Part shown: piece by piece, positions 13,293 to 26,300 of the stretch
How positions within the stretch are numbered: the stretch's first letter is position 1
Layout: each line of letters opens with the position of its first letter
Source of the DNA: Odobenus rosmarus divergens
Lineage: Eukaryota > Chordata > Mammalia > Carnivora > Odobenidae
Assembly (NCBI RefSeq): GCF_000321225.1
Contig: NW_004451524.1
Location: forward strand, 434,001-498,000
DNA length: 64,000 nucleotides
Direction of reading: 5' to 3'
Program-made: the position numbers and the translations under genes
The notes under the pieces: model-generated
Databases searched by the model: none
Told to the model about the DNA's origin: nothing
Seen by the model: only the letters and a program-made list of their open reading frames with translations

Positions 13293-13490
13293 CTTGTTTA
13301 TTGACAAGTCGTGACTTCTTGCAGTAGTAGGTAAGCTCCTGTTCACAGTGCTCCGCAAGGTTAATTGTGGCCTGGAGCTGCTCCATGCTGGCCACATACT
13401 CGAAAACCCCAGCATATGGGTTCTCTGGGTTAGTGTTTCTGACTCTTGTTAAGTCAGAGCCATTGTGCCGGATGACGGTCCATGCAGTTT
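13293..13490 (-). CDS. CNTNAP4: CNTNAP4 coding exon (probable exon 13): fibrinogen-like region
   Basis: A 198-bp exon between acceptor CATTTCTGCATACAAG and donor AAG/GTAAGG. It reads ETAWTVIRHNGSDLTRVRNT, NPENPYAGVFEYVASMEQLQ, ATINLAEHCEQELTYYCKKS and RLVNKQ. The WTVI.HNGS motif and the paired cysteines in EHCEQE-YYCKKS are conserved in CASPR fibrinogen-like regions. NGS is a potential glycosylation site. Intron 12, between this exon and the 24036 exon, is the largest complete intron in the window (about 10.5 kb) and carries many repeats. Overlapping open frames in other phases are shadows of this exon. Confidence 0.94.
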
Positions 13491-15922
13491 CTTGTATGCA
13501 GAAATGGGGAAGAAAGAGAGGAGACCATCACTAGTCTGCAAAAGTTAAAATAAATAAAGAAAATCAAAATCACCTTTTATCTGAGTCAAATTTTTCTAGT
13601 CATCAAACCTCTCTGAGAGGTAGAATTAACACAAATGGATTCTTAAAATTTTTCAATTATAGCAAAGTGATTCTTTTCCCTGAAGTTTATATGATTGCCA
13701 TGCATTTGCAGTGATCTTATCTTACTCTTGTAGATAATTTAACCAGAAAATGTTTACGGTGAAAAATATTAAGGAAACAAATTATTAAAATTTGTGACAC
13801 ATTTCATTTCATCGAATCCAATATTCTCCTTTTTAAAGATGCGTCGTGATTTTATTTTAGAAAAGAAAAAAAATAGCTGCCTGTTATAATTATAAAGCAT
13901 TGCTGATTATTGATACACCCCCAAATCAGGGTTGTTACAATGTGGGGGGGAAAAAAGGTGTATCTTTGAAATTCTAAAATATTTTCAATTATATAATGTA
14001 AGCAAAGACTTTTCTAATCTTAAAAATCATTCCTGTTACCAGCAAAAGGAAAGTCAAATTTTTATGGCCTATATATATCTCTCTTCAGACAACAATTAAT
14101 TATGAGTGCACATCAATTTCTTTTTAAATCGAATTTTAAATATTCATTTTGGTTTGTGTGATATGCATCGTTATGCAGGGCCATAGGAAGTTACTCCCTT
14201 GAGCTGAACACATCTGACACAGCAGCAGCAACTCAACTAACACAAAAAATAAAGTACCTCTGAGTACTTACTAGAGTAATCGCCATTGACACCCGAAAGT
14301 CTGTAAACATTATCATCATAATGATTACCAAAATTTTTAAATGAAATAAAAATCCTACAATGTTTGTAACAGAAGACAGGCATATTGTATCTAGCCTTCA
14401 ACTTCCCCAGCAATTGACTTCACATTATATTTACTGTGATAGATGAAAGCACATGAACAGATTAATCAAAAGGCCTCTGATTTAAGAGGTAGGAAACAGA
14501 TTGGAAGTTGTCAAAACCATGCTATATATATGCCGTTAAGTCACATAACTCTTCTGTATTACAGAGGACTATTCCAAATTGGAGGAAAACAGTAGGTAGA
14601 ATTTCCTCCCCTCTTTTTAGCTAATACATTCACATGGATCGGCAATCAGAGAACAAGATAAGAAATTTCACTCCCACCCCTCTCCAGGTCACCAGAATTT
14701 TGAATAGAGGTCTGCTAAATAAGACAGGAGACAACTTTGGCAGCCTTATTACCTTCTGTGTCGCATCGTTATTTTTCTTGGAAACAATAGCTGTTACTTT
14801 TATTGCTGCCTTGCATTTTGGCTAACGGTAGAGCTTTATCGGTAAATTAATTTCCTTCAAGAGGACGTGATATATAAGCTAACGGCATTAATTGTGGATG
14901 GTCAGACAGTGATATGGTATAGAGACCATCAGGATATTTGAATTGGAGATCCGGAGTGGAATGTGAGCTTAAGAAAAGTCAGGTAAAATCTGAGCCTCCA
15001 CTTCCAAATTTTGGAAAATAAAGTGGCAGAATACGGGAGACAACAGGGTAGGTCTGAAATTCTCTGATTTTAGCCAACTCAGCCCTGGCTATTAGAAGTT
15101 TAGGATTATTAACCAGGCAAATCTGTTAGCCTAACCTCCACTGGACTCTGCTTTTTTTGTTCGACAGAACATTCTTCTTTCCTTGCGGTAAATCAATGGC
15201 CTGCATGAAGAAGCTCAGCTCCGGCTGAGCAGCTGCCAAAGGAGCAGGATAATATACCTGCATGAGGCCTTTGTCTCTTTGCCTTTGGGTCACAGGGAGA
15301 GGGCCTTCCCTGCCATTCAGCATCCACGGGGTCACAATTAACACATGATTCCAAAGGTCTTTTAAGGTGTTGTAAATTTCATCCAAGGCCAGGGCGCTGG
15401 ACAATCCTTAAAGGACAGCGCACAGAAATGTTTCTACTTTTGACATTCTAAAATTTCAGTATTATGGTAGTTTCTGTAAGTGATTTCATTTTCTAATAAA
15501 AAGTGCTACAAAATATGAAGTTAAACAAATGCTGCATTTATTGGATAATCTAGATTTCCAGGGCAAAGCAAAGACAATGGAATCATCACAACAGGTTATG
15601 GACACTGGAAATGGGTGCCCAGCAGCCATGCTCCAAATCTCATGTGCTTTGCTAACAGGGGTATCCCTCAAAATTACTAACCCAGGGCCTCTTTACTGCT
15701 TTTTCAGACATGACTGCATTACCTGATGTTTAGAAATTACAACTGTAAAGGACACAGCCTTTCTCACAATTTGTAATTCAGTATTTTGTGACTTATTCTA
15801 TGGGTCTTCTCCACTCATCTGTAGGCTATACGAGAAGAGTGATAGTTTCTGATTTGCTACCCACAGCATCTATAGCAAATAGCACAGGGGCTTGGCACAA
15901 CATGCAGACAACATTAAAGAAA

Positions 15923-16020
15923 TGATGGGTATTAAAGAGGGCATGTATTGAATGGAGCCCTGGGTGTTATATGCAAATAATGAATCATGGAACACTACAT
16001 CAAAAAAAATTAAAAAAAAA
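15923..16020 (+). mobile_element. L1 3' end, about 100 bp
   Basis: It matches the last 100 bp of the carnivore L1 3' UTR seen at 11107-11200 (GATGGGTATTAAAGAGGGCA to AACACTACATCAAAAA) plus an A-rich tail. A possible 8-bp TSD is AAAGAAAT. Confidence 0.9.
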
Positions 16021-16459
16021 GAAATTAGGGACTAAATGAATAAAAACAATATGCCGTCCAGACTAGAGTACTGATCCCCTGATTCTATGGTGCCGTGAGA
16101 CTTCTGGTGCCTTGTAACTGTTTTAGAACTCTGTAAATTGTAAACGATAGTTTTGCAAATTAGTAAGTCTGAAACTATGAAGGGTATGCGATATTATCCT
16201 ACTTGCAAGTTAACCAGTTATCTTGCCTCCTATCCGAATTAAATCGATTTATCTGTATCTATCCAGACAGATTTAGCTGTAGACAGATGGATGATCGAGA
16301 GCTTCACTAACAGACATGGGAGTCCCTGGATCAGGGACTATTTGCTCACAGAAAATCCTAGCAGCATCTGTTCTCTACTGCCCAGTTTCCCAGAGTCCAA
16401 TAGAGGAGTGCCAGATGCACCTGTACATGCTGGAGTTGTTCCACAAGAGAGGAACCCTC

Positions 16460-16652
16460 GGGGCACCTGGGTGGCTCAGTCCGTTGGGCATCTGCCTTCA
16501 GCTCAGGTCATGATCTCGGGGTCCTAGGATCAAGCCCCCTGTGTTGGGTTCCCTGCTCAGCAGGGAGTCGGCTTCTCCCTCTCCTTCTGCCCCTCCCCCT
16601 GCTTATGCGCGTGCTCTCTCTCTCAAATAAATAAATAAAATCTTTTAAAAAA
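16460..16652 (+). mobile_element. SINEC (outer copy of a nested pair)
   Basis: A full-length copy with head GGGGCACCTGGGTGGCTCAG. Its target-site duplication AGAGAGGAACCC at 16446-16457 pairs with AGAGAGGAAACCC at 16891-16903, beyond the second SINE. The second copy therefore inserted in this one's tail. Confidence 0.92.
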
Positions 16653-16658
16653 AAGAGA

Positions 16659-16890
16659 GGGGCGCCTGGGTGGCTCAGTCGTTAAGTGTCTGCCTTCGGC
16701 TCGGGTCATGATCCCGGGGTCCTTGGATCGAGTCCCACATCGGGCTCCCTGCTCGGCGGGAGGCCTGCTTCTCCCTCTCCCACTCCCCCTGCTTGTGTTC
16801 CTGCTCTCACTCTCTCTCTCTCTCTGTCAAATTAATAAATAAAAAAAATCTTTAAAAAATAAAAAAATAAAAAAATAAAAAAAGAGAGAT
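16659..16890 (+). mobile_element. SINEC (inner copy, inserted in the tail of the previous one)
   Basis: A full-length copy with head GGGGCGCCTGGGTGGCTCAG and a long A-rich tail with AAAAAATA units. Head-to-tail in the same orientation as the copy at 16460-16652. Confidence 0.92.
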
Positions 16891-19384
16891 AGAGAGGAAA
16901 CCCCCAAATTATGAGACGTGGAGGTTAGAGGAGATGGCTGGCACATCTTCTCCTCCCCTTCACAGAGGGAGAGAGGAATTCTGGCTCTGGAATACAAGAG
17001 ATCTCTGAGGAGAGGCACCAGTCTGTAGGGTTTTTTTGGTCACTTTTAGAATGTAGGCAAATGCATCTGGGGACGATAAACCTTCTAATCTCTCCAGAGA
17101 AAGTCACTATCTCTAACTTCCAAGACATATTTATATGAAATTATCCTTTAACAAGGGCTTCCAGATTTACTTATTTATTTATTTGCCTCACTTACTTATT
17201 TGCTTAGCAAGCAAGGCATTGTTTCCTCTCAAGAAACTATTGTCCATACACCAGCAAATGCCACCTGGCAGAGGTTCGATAGACTCCCCTCCCCCACCAC
17301 CCACTACGGAAGAAGCCAGTCCCGCCTCCATCTGCACATTAATTTCAATATTACTGATGTACAGATATGTCTGTTCCTTGGATTCTCCTTTGAACTGGCT
17401 GTAACAACCTTACCAGTTTCCTCATTAATAATGTGTTAGACAAAATCTTTAAATTACATTTTTTAGTATTTATTTTTATATCTGTGTAAGAGTCGTGATT
17501 TTATTTTATTTATTTCTTATTTTTTGGGAAAACTGTCCTTTACCCAAATGCAAAGAGTTAGTTGCTGCAGTAAAGCAGACAAAGGGACATGAGTCAGGAA
17601 AGAGAGCTGCAATGGGCAGAAAAATCTACGAAACTCAAACACTGAAAGGCAGTTTGGGTCTACCAGTGTATCTCTCTGAAGAGACTTTGAATATATAGAT
17701 TGTATGTAAAGCACCTGAGTAATTAAGAACTTGATTTATCTTCTACTGGCTGCTATTTTTTAGCGTGATAACAGTGTAAAGAAAAAACATGCTGTTTAAG
17801 CAACACAGTTGCAGAGCTCGTGTTCCTTCAGGATTAACAGCAGAGGGTGATAGATGTGCTTAAAAGCTGGGAGGTCAGGTAGGAAGCGCTGTGTTCAGGA
17901 AAGCCTGGGAGATGAAAGGGAGGAACAGCCAGCATTCTGGAGCAGAGCTTGATGTCAACAAGGCTGCATCTGAGTAATGATCGTTAGTTACTAACTCTCA
18001 GAGCTATCAAGAAGGCCTTATTGTTGAAATCCCTAAAGTAAAAATAATTTTATTGTTATTAATCTCATACTCTCCAGCCTTCCCAGGGGATGCTCTCAGG
18101 AGCTCCTGTCTCAGAAGCGCACGGAGAGCTCCTTCAGAGAGCAGAGACCCAGGCCTTGGTCCTCCAATTTACTGAGTCAGCAAAACTCAATCCAGGTATC
18201 TTGGTGGTGGTGCAGTGGGACAGAGTGAGTTAAAGCCAGGGAATTAGCACTTGCACCAAAGTCTGAGAGCCAAGGCCCTAGCACTCATCAATCACTCCCC
18301 ACTAAAACAATTGTCCTGACAATGCGATGTTTGAGAATGAGAAACATCTTGAACGTAAAACCATTTCATTATAGAAAAAGCAGTGGATTTCGTGTAGAAG
18401 AAAAAAGCCGTGCGCATTTCTATAGGGAGACCAACTGGGATTCATGTTATCCTGACTACTTATTTTAAAATTACATTTACAATACTCTGTTTAGAAAGAA
18501 TTTTCCACCTTCAACAGAGTTTGGGAAATTATCCATTCAAAAGAAGTTTCCTTTGTAGTTTTGAGCTTGTAATGCTTAAAGGTATTTAAATCCACGTGGA
18601 ATCATTTGTTTGACGCTAATTCTAGACTCATAACTGGATTTTTTAAAAGTTACACATTTGCAAGTTACTGATTCAACATTTTGTCTTGTTTTTATAATTA
18701 TTATACTTGATTTATATAACTAGAGAATATGTTATTGGCTACAAGCAATGAGACATTGATAGAAGGTAGCCTTTTCTAGCAGAAAAATGTTCAGGCTGGG
18801 AGAAAAGAGGTTTTAGTCCCTCACTGCTCCCTAATGATTCTTTAGCCTGCCTTTACCCAACCTCCCTGCTTTCCTCATTTGCAAAACCAGATCAATAGGA
18901 AACATTTCAAGCTGTAACATTATTTTTCACTGGGTTGTTACATTCTGGGATTGTCACTTTAGTGTGAATGTATTTCAATATTCCGGGGCCTCTGAAGACA
19001 CTTAGCTGTCTCCTGGATTATCTGTGTCTCTGCCCTCAATGGCTCGCTTTTCAAATGGCTTTAAATGTTGTGAATGTCCTCTTCTGCATCAATACTTTCT
19101 GATAATTTTGCTGAAGCACCTTTCACCTCTCTGTGTGTATATACATATTTCCTTCATGTCTCTTAGAGTTTTTACAGAGTTAGCATGAAACTTCATTGAC
19201 TAAGGCACATACCTGGCAAAGTAATATGACAAGGTAAATGTTGATTTAATAGAAATGGAATAATTCATTCAATAAAATGAAATTGATAATTGCCTTATCA
19301 TTTAGATAATGTAAGTTCACTTGGCCTATAAATTTTGGAATTATTCCCTAGAAAGATATCATGCATATGTGTGTCTGTATGTGT

Positions 19385-20030
19385 ATAGACTCAATACTCA
19401 TTATTTGCAGGTCCTCATTATTTGTGAATCACCTACTCACTACAATTTATTTGTACCCCCCAAATCAAGGTGCTCTTGGACATCTGCAGACATGCACAAA
19501 GCAGCAGAAAGCTTGAGTTGCCCAGCAGACACGTATCCAGCTGAAGCTGAACCAGGCCACACGCTGTCTCCTTGTTTCAACTCTCATACTGTGACACGTA
19601 TCTCATTTGTGGTCTACTCAGTGCCATGTTTTTTTCCATTTCTGTGCTTCTTCTTGATGATTTCACTGCTTAAAATGGCCTCCAAGGGTGGTGCTGAAGA
19701 GCTGTCTAGTATCCCAAGCACAAGGAGGCTGTGATATGCCTCACAAGGAAACACACGTGCTAGAATAAGCTTCACTGAGGTGGGAGTTATTGTGCTGGTG
19801 GCTGTGAGTTCAATGTTGATGAATTAACAGTATGTATTAAATAAGGTGTCTTCAACCTGAAACACAAGTCAAGCGAGGTTATATATTGATCGGTTGATGG
19901 GAATGTTGTGACCAGAGGCTCACAGGAACCTAATCTTACTGCATTTCCCCTAGGAGCAAATGGTCCAATTTTTGCTAATTCAGTGTCTATGGCTGCTTTG
20001 CAGAACACAACTATCATGGATAACGAGAAC
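19385..20030 (+). mobile_element. Tigger-like DNA transposon remnant, copy 1
   Basis: It shares wording along its whole length with the copy at about 37255-37862 (AATTTATTTGTA, CATGCACAAAGCAGC, TCCAGCTGAAGCTGAACCAGG, GGTTATATATTGATCGGTTG, AATGTTGTGACCAGAGGCTC). The ends are inverted: ACTCAATACTCATTATTTGC on the left, and GATAACGAGAACC (reverse GGTTCTCGTTATC) on the right. No transposase frame remains. The Tigger/pogo assignment is from memory. Confidence 0.65.
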
Positions 20031-20082
20031 CGTGTGTGTGTGCGTGCGTGCATGTGTGTATTTGTGTGCGTATGTGTGTGTC
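20031..20082. repeat. Imperfect GT/GC microsatellite
   Basis: GTGTGTGTGTGCGTGCGTGC followed by GT-rich units, directly after the end of the Tigger-like copy 1. Confidence 0.9.
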
Positions 20083-20389
20083 TACTATGTTTCTTAAAGT
20101 TTCAAAGATTCGAGATATTTATCAACTTAGAGGTATCTGATTTATAAAATCCAAACTTTTTAAAGCTCGTGCATGTGACTAATACAGGACACATTTGTGG
20201 GAAGACAGGATTCACAGGGTTGCACTGATAGATTCTTCAAGCTCATTCACAACCCAAGCTGGACAAACAGGAAACATCAAAAAGTTAGTTGACACCTGAA
20301 GTCCTGTATTTCATTTGCAAAGTTTTCCTTTCCTCTCTGTGAGGTATTTTCAAACTTATTATGTTTAATTCTCCCATTCTCTGTTTTGT

Positions 20390-20545
20390 AAAGCTTGAGA
20401 ACCACAGGCCCAAAACAGCAATTCTCCGAGCTGGGTACACTTAAGAATCAATTGGGAAGATTTGTAAAATATTGATCCTATTGTCTCACCCCAACCATTC
20501 TGTCTGAACCTCTTGACTCAAGGTGCTGCCTGGAAATTTGTATCG
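20390..20545. mobile_element. Possible hAT-type MER remnant
   Basis: GAGAACCACAGGCCC and AGAATCAATTGGGAAGATTT with CTTGACTCAAGGTGCTGCCT have the wording of short Charlie-type MER elements. Too diverged to assign with confidence. Confidence 0.4.
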
Positions 20546-20623
20546 TGTGGAAGGGGGAACTTAGTAGAGGGGAAAAACGTGGGAATCATCAGCTGTCCGA
20601 GGTTGCTTTGGTGTTTGGGGCAG

Positions 20624-20965
20624 TGCTATGCTCTGAATGTTTGTGCCCCCTCATTCGTATGCTGAACCACCTAACCCCCAAAGATAGCGAATGGTATTAA
20701 TATGGGGTGCTCTGCGGAGGTGATTAGGTCATGAGGGTGGAAGCCTCATGAATGGGCTTAGTCCTCTTAAAAAAGAGATCCCACAGAGCTGTTTCCATCA
20801 TGTGAGGATACAAAAAGTCTGTGACCCAGAGAGGCCCTCACTGGACTATGCTGGTGCCATGATCTTGGGCTCCCCAGCCTCTAAAACTGTAAGGAATAAA
20901 TTTCTGTTGTTTGTAAGCTACCCAGTCTGTGGTTATCTTGCTACAGCAGCTCAAACACTAAGATA
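20624..20965 (+). mobile_element. Solitary LTR, MSTA-like (ERVL-MaLR)
   Basis: It begins TGCTATGCTCTGAATGTTTG, contains GGTGATTAGGTCATGAGGGT and CTCATGAATGGGCTTAG, and ends AATAAATTTCTGTTGTTTGT with AGCTACCCAGTCTG nearby. This is the standard order of an MST-type MaLR LTR. No internal retroviral sequence is attached. Confidence 0.88.
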
Positions 20966-21239
20966 GGCAACGTCCTCAATGGTTGTGAAAGAAAATGGAA
21001 GCCACCTGGTTGTGTTACATGAAAAATCTCTGAAGATACATTCTAATTTTCTAATTTCCATAAATATCTGTTGCCATGGTTTTACCACCATCCTCCAGTT
21101 TTTAGAATTACACATTAATACAAAGGAACTTTTGCTCCCATGTTCAACTGCCTTCTCAGTATCTCCTTTGAATGTGTCACAGATGTGTCAAACTCAAACT
21201 GTAAAACTGAGCTGCTGGTCTTTCCCCTCAAACCTCTCT

Positions 21240-21484
21240 CTCTCTTTCTTTCTCCCTCCCTCCCTCCCTCCCTTCCTTCCTCCCTCCCTTCCTTCCTCCC
21301 TTCCTTCCTTTCTTTTTTTTTAAGGTAGGGGTAGAGGGAGAGAGAGAATCTTAAGCAGGCTTCACGCCCAATACTGAGCCAGCACTGAGCCCAATGCAGA
21401 GCTTGATCTCACAACCATGAGATCATGACCTGAGCTGAAATCAAGAGTCGGATGCCTAACCGACTGAGCCACCCAGGCGCCCCC
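21240..21484 (-). mobile_element. SINEC with a tail turned into a CCTT/CT microsatellite
   Basis: The SINE body is about 21316-21484 on the minus strand. Its tail continues as pyrimidine repeats (CCCT, CCTT) from about 21240. Similar flanks TCAAACCTCTCTC (21227 onward) and TCAAACCTTCTCTC (21488 onward) look like the target duplication, so the microsatellite belongs to the SINE tail. Confidence 0.85.
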
Positions 21485-21796
21485 CATTCAAACCTTCTCT
21501 CACCACATCTCAAATAATGGCAACTCAACTACTCCAGTTGCCCAACTAAAAATGTGTTATTTTTGTTTCCTTCTGTTTTCTCACACCTCACATATATTCA
21601 ATGAGAAAGTTGAACCTCCCTCCCCCATCCACACTGCTATTATCCAGTGCAAGCCATCACCATCATCTTGCATGGATTCTTACACTACCTGAACTGGTCT
21701 CCAAGCAGGTCTCTACTCCTGTTACAGACATACAGATGGACATAAATTATATATGCATACATATAGATCTATACCTTATATATATCCATGCATATG

Positions 21797-21798
<2 letters not shown>

Positions 21799-21838
<40 letters not shown>
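21799..21838. repeat. (GT)20 microsatellite
   Basis: A perfect 40-bp GT array, preceded by TATA-rich units. Likely polymorphic. Confidence 0.98.
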
Positions 21839-21840
<2 letters not shown>

Positions 21841-22679
21841 CACTGCTCCTAAATGGGCACTTTCTGACAAAGGAGCCATCATGATCCTACCAAAGGCAGT
21901 CAGATGGCATCCATCATTGCTTAAAACTCCCTGGTGTCTTCTCGACTCATTCAGAATAATGAGACTTCCCCTCCTGGCCCTGCCTTACTTGACTGGTCTC
22001 TTGTTCTCCCACTATTCCCCGATTACTTGCCATACTCCAACCATACTAGATTTGTTGCTATTTTCTGAATGCACCTGGTAAGATCACTGCTCTCAGCACT
22101 TAGCACTTGTTATTTCCTTTGCCTGGAACGTTCTTTTCCCAGATATTCACTGCCTGATCTTAAGTAGTGAATCCCCCTATGAAACACGTGCTACTTCAAT
22201 TTAGTATTTCCTTTTTCTGCTTGTTTTGCTCCAGAAAACTGTGACTTCCTGACAGTGCTATTCAATGCAAACTTTCTGCAGTGATGGAGAACAGGTGGCT
22301 GCTGAGCAATTAAAATGTGACCAGTGAGACTGAAAAAAGTGGGCATTTAATTTAATCTTATTTTTATTAATTTTAATTTTTAAAGCTTATTTCCATTCAC
22401 TTAGTTTTATTAATTAGTTTTAATTAAATATGAACTGAAATCAGCATTTGTTGCTAGTGGCTACTATAGTAGACAGCACAGTTCATCTAGAATCCATTGT
22501 TTTGGGTTTGATAATGAAGGGATCAAGATTCTTTTTTACGACATTTATCTACAACCCCTCTCACCACCACCTCTGGCTGAAAGACCATCTTCCCTTCACT
22601 GTGTATCAATGCCACCTTTGTAGTAAGTCAACTATCCATATATGAGTAAGTCTGTTTATAGACTATTTTGTTTCACAGA

Positions 22680-23640
22680 TCTACTTGTTTATCCTTACGC
22701 CAGTCACACACTGTTTCACTTAGCCTGTCAGTATAATGTCTTTATATCTATTAGAGGTGAGTCCTTCAACTTTATTCTTCAAGATTGATTTGGTTCTTCC
22801 TGTCCCTTCAAATTTGCTAATAAATTTTAGGACCTGCTTGCCAGTTTTCACCAAAACAGTTACATCAACCAACAAATAAACACCCCACTGGAACTTTAAT
22901 TCAGACTTGTACCAAATCAAAACTAACATGGGAAGAATTGGTATTTACACCATACTGAGTTTTCTAATCAATAGAATTTTTATATTTCCTCATTTATTTA
23001 GAATTTTAATTTATCTCATGAGCATTTTATACTTTTCTATGTAGCAGTCATGCATATCTTTCATTAGATTTATTACCATGTATTTGAGATTTTTTATGTG
23101 ATTGACAATAAAATCTTCTAAAACTTCGTTTTGCTTACTGCTGGTATACAGAAATGAAATGAAGTTAATTTTTATATTAATTTGATATGCAGTGATCATT
23201 CCTAATTTTAATAGTTTATCTGTATATATATATATATATACACACATATATATATATGTATTAGCATATATACATATACTAAAATATAACCTAGTCATAG
23301 ACAAATAATGAGAATCAATAGATAACCTGGTCATAGACAAATAATGAGAATCTTAGTTCTACTCTTCCAGTACTTACATCTTTCCTTTCTTTCTCTTGCT
23401 TTATTGCACTGGCAAGGATCTCCAATATAATGGTGAACAGAGTGATAATAGCAGGCATCCTTGTGTTAATGCTGGTAACAGGGGTAAAGCTTTCAATATT
23501 TCACCATAAAGTGTGATATGTGCTATACGATTTTTTTGTTAGTACTCTTTAACAAAGTAAGGAAATTTCCTTCTATTGGTAATTTATTGAGTTTTTACCT
23601 TCTCTTTTATCACGAATGGATGTTGAATTTAATCAAATAC
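22680..23640 (-). mobile_element. Old L1 ORF2 fragment, antisense
   Basis: The plus strand reads TTTAGAATTTTAATTTATCT, ATAATAGCAGGCATCCTTGT and GGATGTTGAATTTAATCAAA, all wording of antisense L1 ORF2. It is interrupted by a TA repeat around 23221-23280. Limits approximate. Confidence 0.7.
23221..23280. repeat. TA/CA microsatellite
   Basis: TATATATATATATATATA, then CACACATATATATATATG and further TATACATATAC units. Confidence 0.95.
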
Positions 23641-23997
23641 ATTTTCCATGACTATTAATTCCTATTTAAATTTATGTAAGAATTCAAGAACACAAGACAT
23701 GTTTACCTACATTTAAAAAGTAAGTATTTTTCAAAGCTTTCACATGTATCAGTCTTCTCAGAGAAATAGTCTGCCCTTTTTGTTTGGGGACTTAATAAGA
23801 TACATCTATTATTAGATGTTCTACACAGATACCAGATTCATTGAAAATAATGAAACATTTCTAAATCATTACCATTAAACTATTTTTTAAAGATTTTTGT
23901 TAAGTTCTTCCACTGAACAATATACATTTTAATCAAGTCGCAAAGGAGGTCAACTTTCTACTGGTTTCATTTTAAATTTGTGTGTTTAAAGCATTCA

Positions 23998-24180
<183 letters not shown>

Positions 24181-24636
24181 TCATAAATGGAATAGTATAA
24201 AATTAATCTCTTAAATTTTAGTTTGGACACAAAATATGCCAAGTTTTGAAATTTAATATGTATATTACTGACCATGAGAAAAGGTAAAACATACTTTAAA
24301 ACAAAACTCATTTTTTAAAAAAAAATTAATATGGATGAAAGGTTATACAGAAAAAGACAGAATGAGGTTAAATTCTATGGCATTTCCTTTTGTCATTAAG
24401 AAAATATGAAATTAGTCAAAATAAAAATTAATTTTTTACATTAGGTAAAACAACAAAAGAGAAGGTATGTGTTTTAAATGTCAAAATGCTTATAAGTATA
24501 ATGTAACATCCATTTTGGACATCCATCCAAATGGATCTTTAGGCTTCCATTTTGGAATTTCTAATTCTAGTGTCACCTTGTAATAACCTCACATCTGAAA
24601 CACAATTGTATAATCTCCTTAAATAACCTGCTTTTA

Positions 24637-25176
24637 AACTGGAGGGTATTGTGCTGAGCAAAATAAGTCAATCAGAGAAAGACATGTATCATATGACCTC
24701 ACTGATATGAAGGAATTCTTAATCTCAGGAAACAAACTGAGTGTTGCTGGAGTGGTGGGGGGTGGGAGGGATGGGGTGGCCGGGTGATAGACATTGGGGA
24801 GGGTATGTGCTATGGTGAGCGCTGTGAATTGTGTAAGACTGTTGAATCACAGATCTGTACCCCTGATACAAATAATACGTTATATGTTAAGAAAAAAAAA
24901 AGAAGAAGAGAGCAGGAGGGTAAGGATGAAGGGTGGGAAATCAGAGGGGGAGACGAACCATGAGAAACTATGGACTCTGAGAAACAAACTGAGGGCTCTA
25001 GAGGGGAGGGGCATGGGGGGGATGGGTTAGCCTGGTGATGGGTATTAAAGAGGGCACGTACTGCGTGGAGCACTGGGTGTTATACGCAAACAATGAATCA
25101 TGGAACACTACATCAAAAACTAATGACGTGACGTATGGTGATTAACGTAACGTAATAAAAAAAATAAAAGGAAAAA
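24637..25176 (+). mobile_element. L1 3' end, 5'-truncated
   Basis: It starts within the last codons of ORF2 (reading ISQSEKDMYHMTSLI in frame) and carries the whole 3' UTR. Target duplication AATAACCTGCTTTTA (24622-24636) against AATAATCTGCTTTTA (25177-25191), one mismatch. Confidence 0.94.
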
Positions 25177-26063
25177 AATAATCTGCTTTTATCCACAATT
25201 ATGTAATAGAAAAATTTTAAATAATGTAACTATTCTCCTTTCTCATATAAAATTATCTATAAATAAAATCTTTAAAAAAATTGACTGACAAAGCTCATCA
25301 ATAATTTTAAAAGTATTTTATAAAAGAAACTTTCTGTAATGTCCTGTAATGAGAATTTAATATAATTAAAACTGGAAGAAAAGAAATATTTATATGAAAT
25401 ATGACCTCAAGTGGCCTCAATGTGTTTTAGTCCATAATTGGATGTTTTTGAGTATACAATTATACATTTGCCACGTACAAAGTTTGATATTAACAACTGT
25501 ATATGATGCACACGTCTCATTGAACACTTGGCCACATGTACCTATAATTTCCATCAAGCTTTTTATTTTATGAAATGAGAAATAAGTCATGCCCTGAATG
25601 TCTTTCCTTGATCTAGTCCAAATTTTTGAAAATTATATTAATGACAACTTAAACAATATGAAATAATGTAACTAATTTGCTCAGTGTTATAGTGATTTTG
25701 GATAATCATACAAATTTACTTCTCCATTCCTCCACAGTCTGATGGTTTTATTTTGTTCTCTTATATATGACATAGACAAAAATATAAGCATGGATTGTTT
25801 TAGAGTCACATTTATATTTTGTGCAGTGAAATGGGCGTGTAAAAATGGTTAGTTTATTCACTTCTGTATGCACATATACATATGTTCATAAATTCTTTGA
25901 AAGAGGTTGGCAGGATAGACTCACGACCTGAGAGTCAGGGCTGGTAGTAGAAAGGACATGTGATTGTATGAGGGTAATTAGAAATACATTTGCTTTATAT
26001 GTATTGCTTGACTCTTTATAACATGACTGTTTACAACGTATTACTTTCTAATGAAACCTTTTA

Positions 26064-26300
26064 TTTTTTCTTTTTATTATGTTAATCACCATACATTACA
26101 TCATTAGTTTTTGATGTAGTGTTCCATGATTCATTGTTTGCGTATAACACCCAGTGCTCCATGCAGAACGTGCCCTCAGGCTAACCCAGCCCCCCAGCCC
26201 CCTCCCCTCTAGAACCCTCAGTTTGTTTCTCAGAGTCCACAGTCTCTCATGGTTCGTCTCCCCCTCCGGTTTCCCCCCCTTCATTTTTCCCTTCCTGCTA
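26064..26300 (-). mobile_element. L1 3' end, 5'-truncated
   Basis: A minus-strand copy of the terminal part of the L1 3' UTR, ending in a T-rich run on the plus strand. Exact 17-bp target duplication TCTAATGAAACCTTTTA at 26047-26063 and 26301-26317. Confidence 0.95.

Noticed and set aside
13068..13415. 115-codon minus-strand open frame
   Set aside because: It is a wrong-phase reading over the 13293-13490 CNTNAP4 exon; the correct frame gives a clear fibrinogen-like match with proper splice sites.
15126..15404. Minus-strand 92-codon frame considered as an extra CNTNAP4 exon
   Set aside because: The residues match no CASPR domain, and the exons on both sides join in phase without it.
21799..21838. 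Regular short repeats considered as a CRISPR array or telomere-like array
   Set aside because: It is a plain GT dinucleotide microsatellite without spacers.
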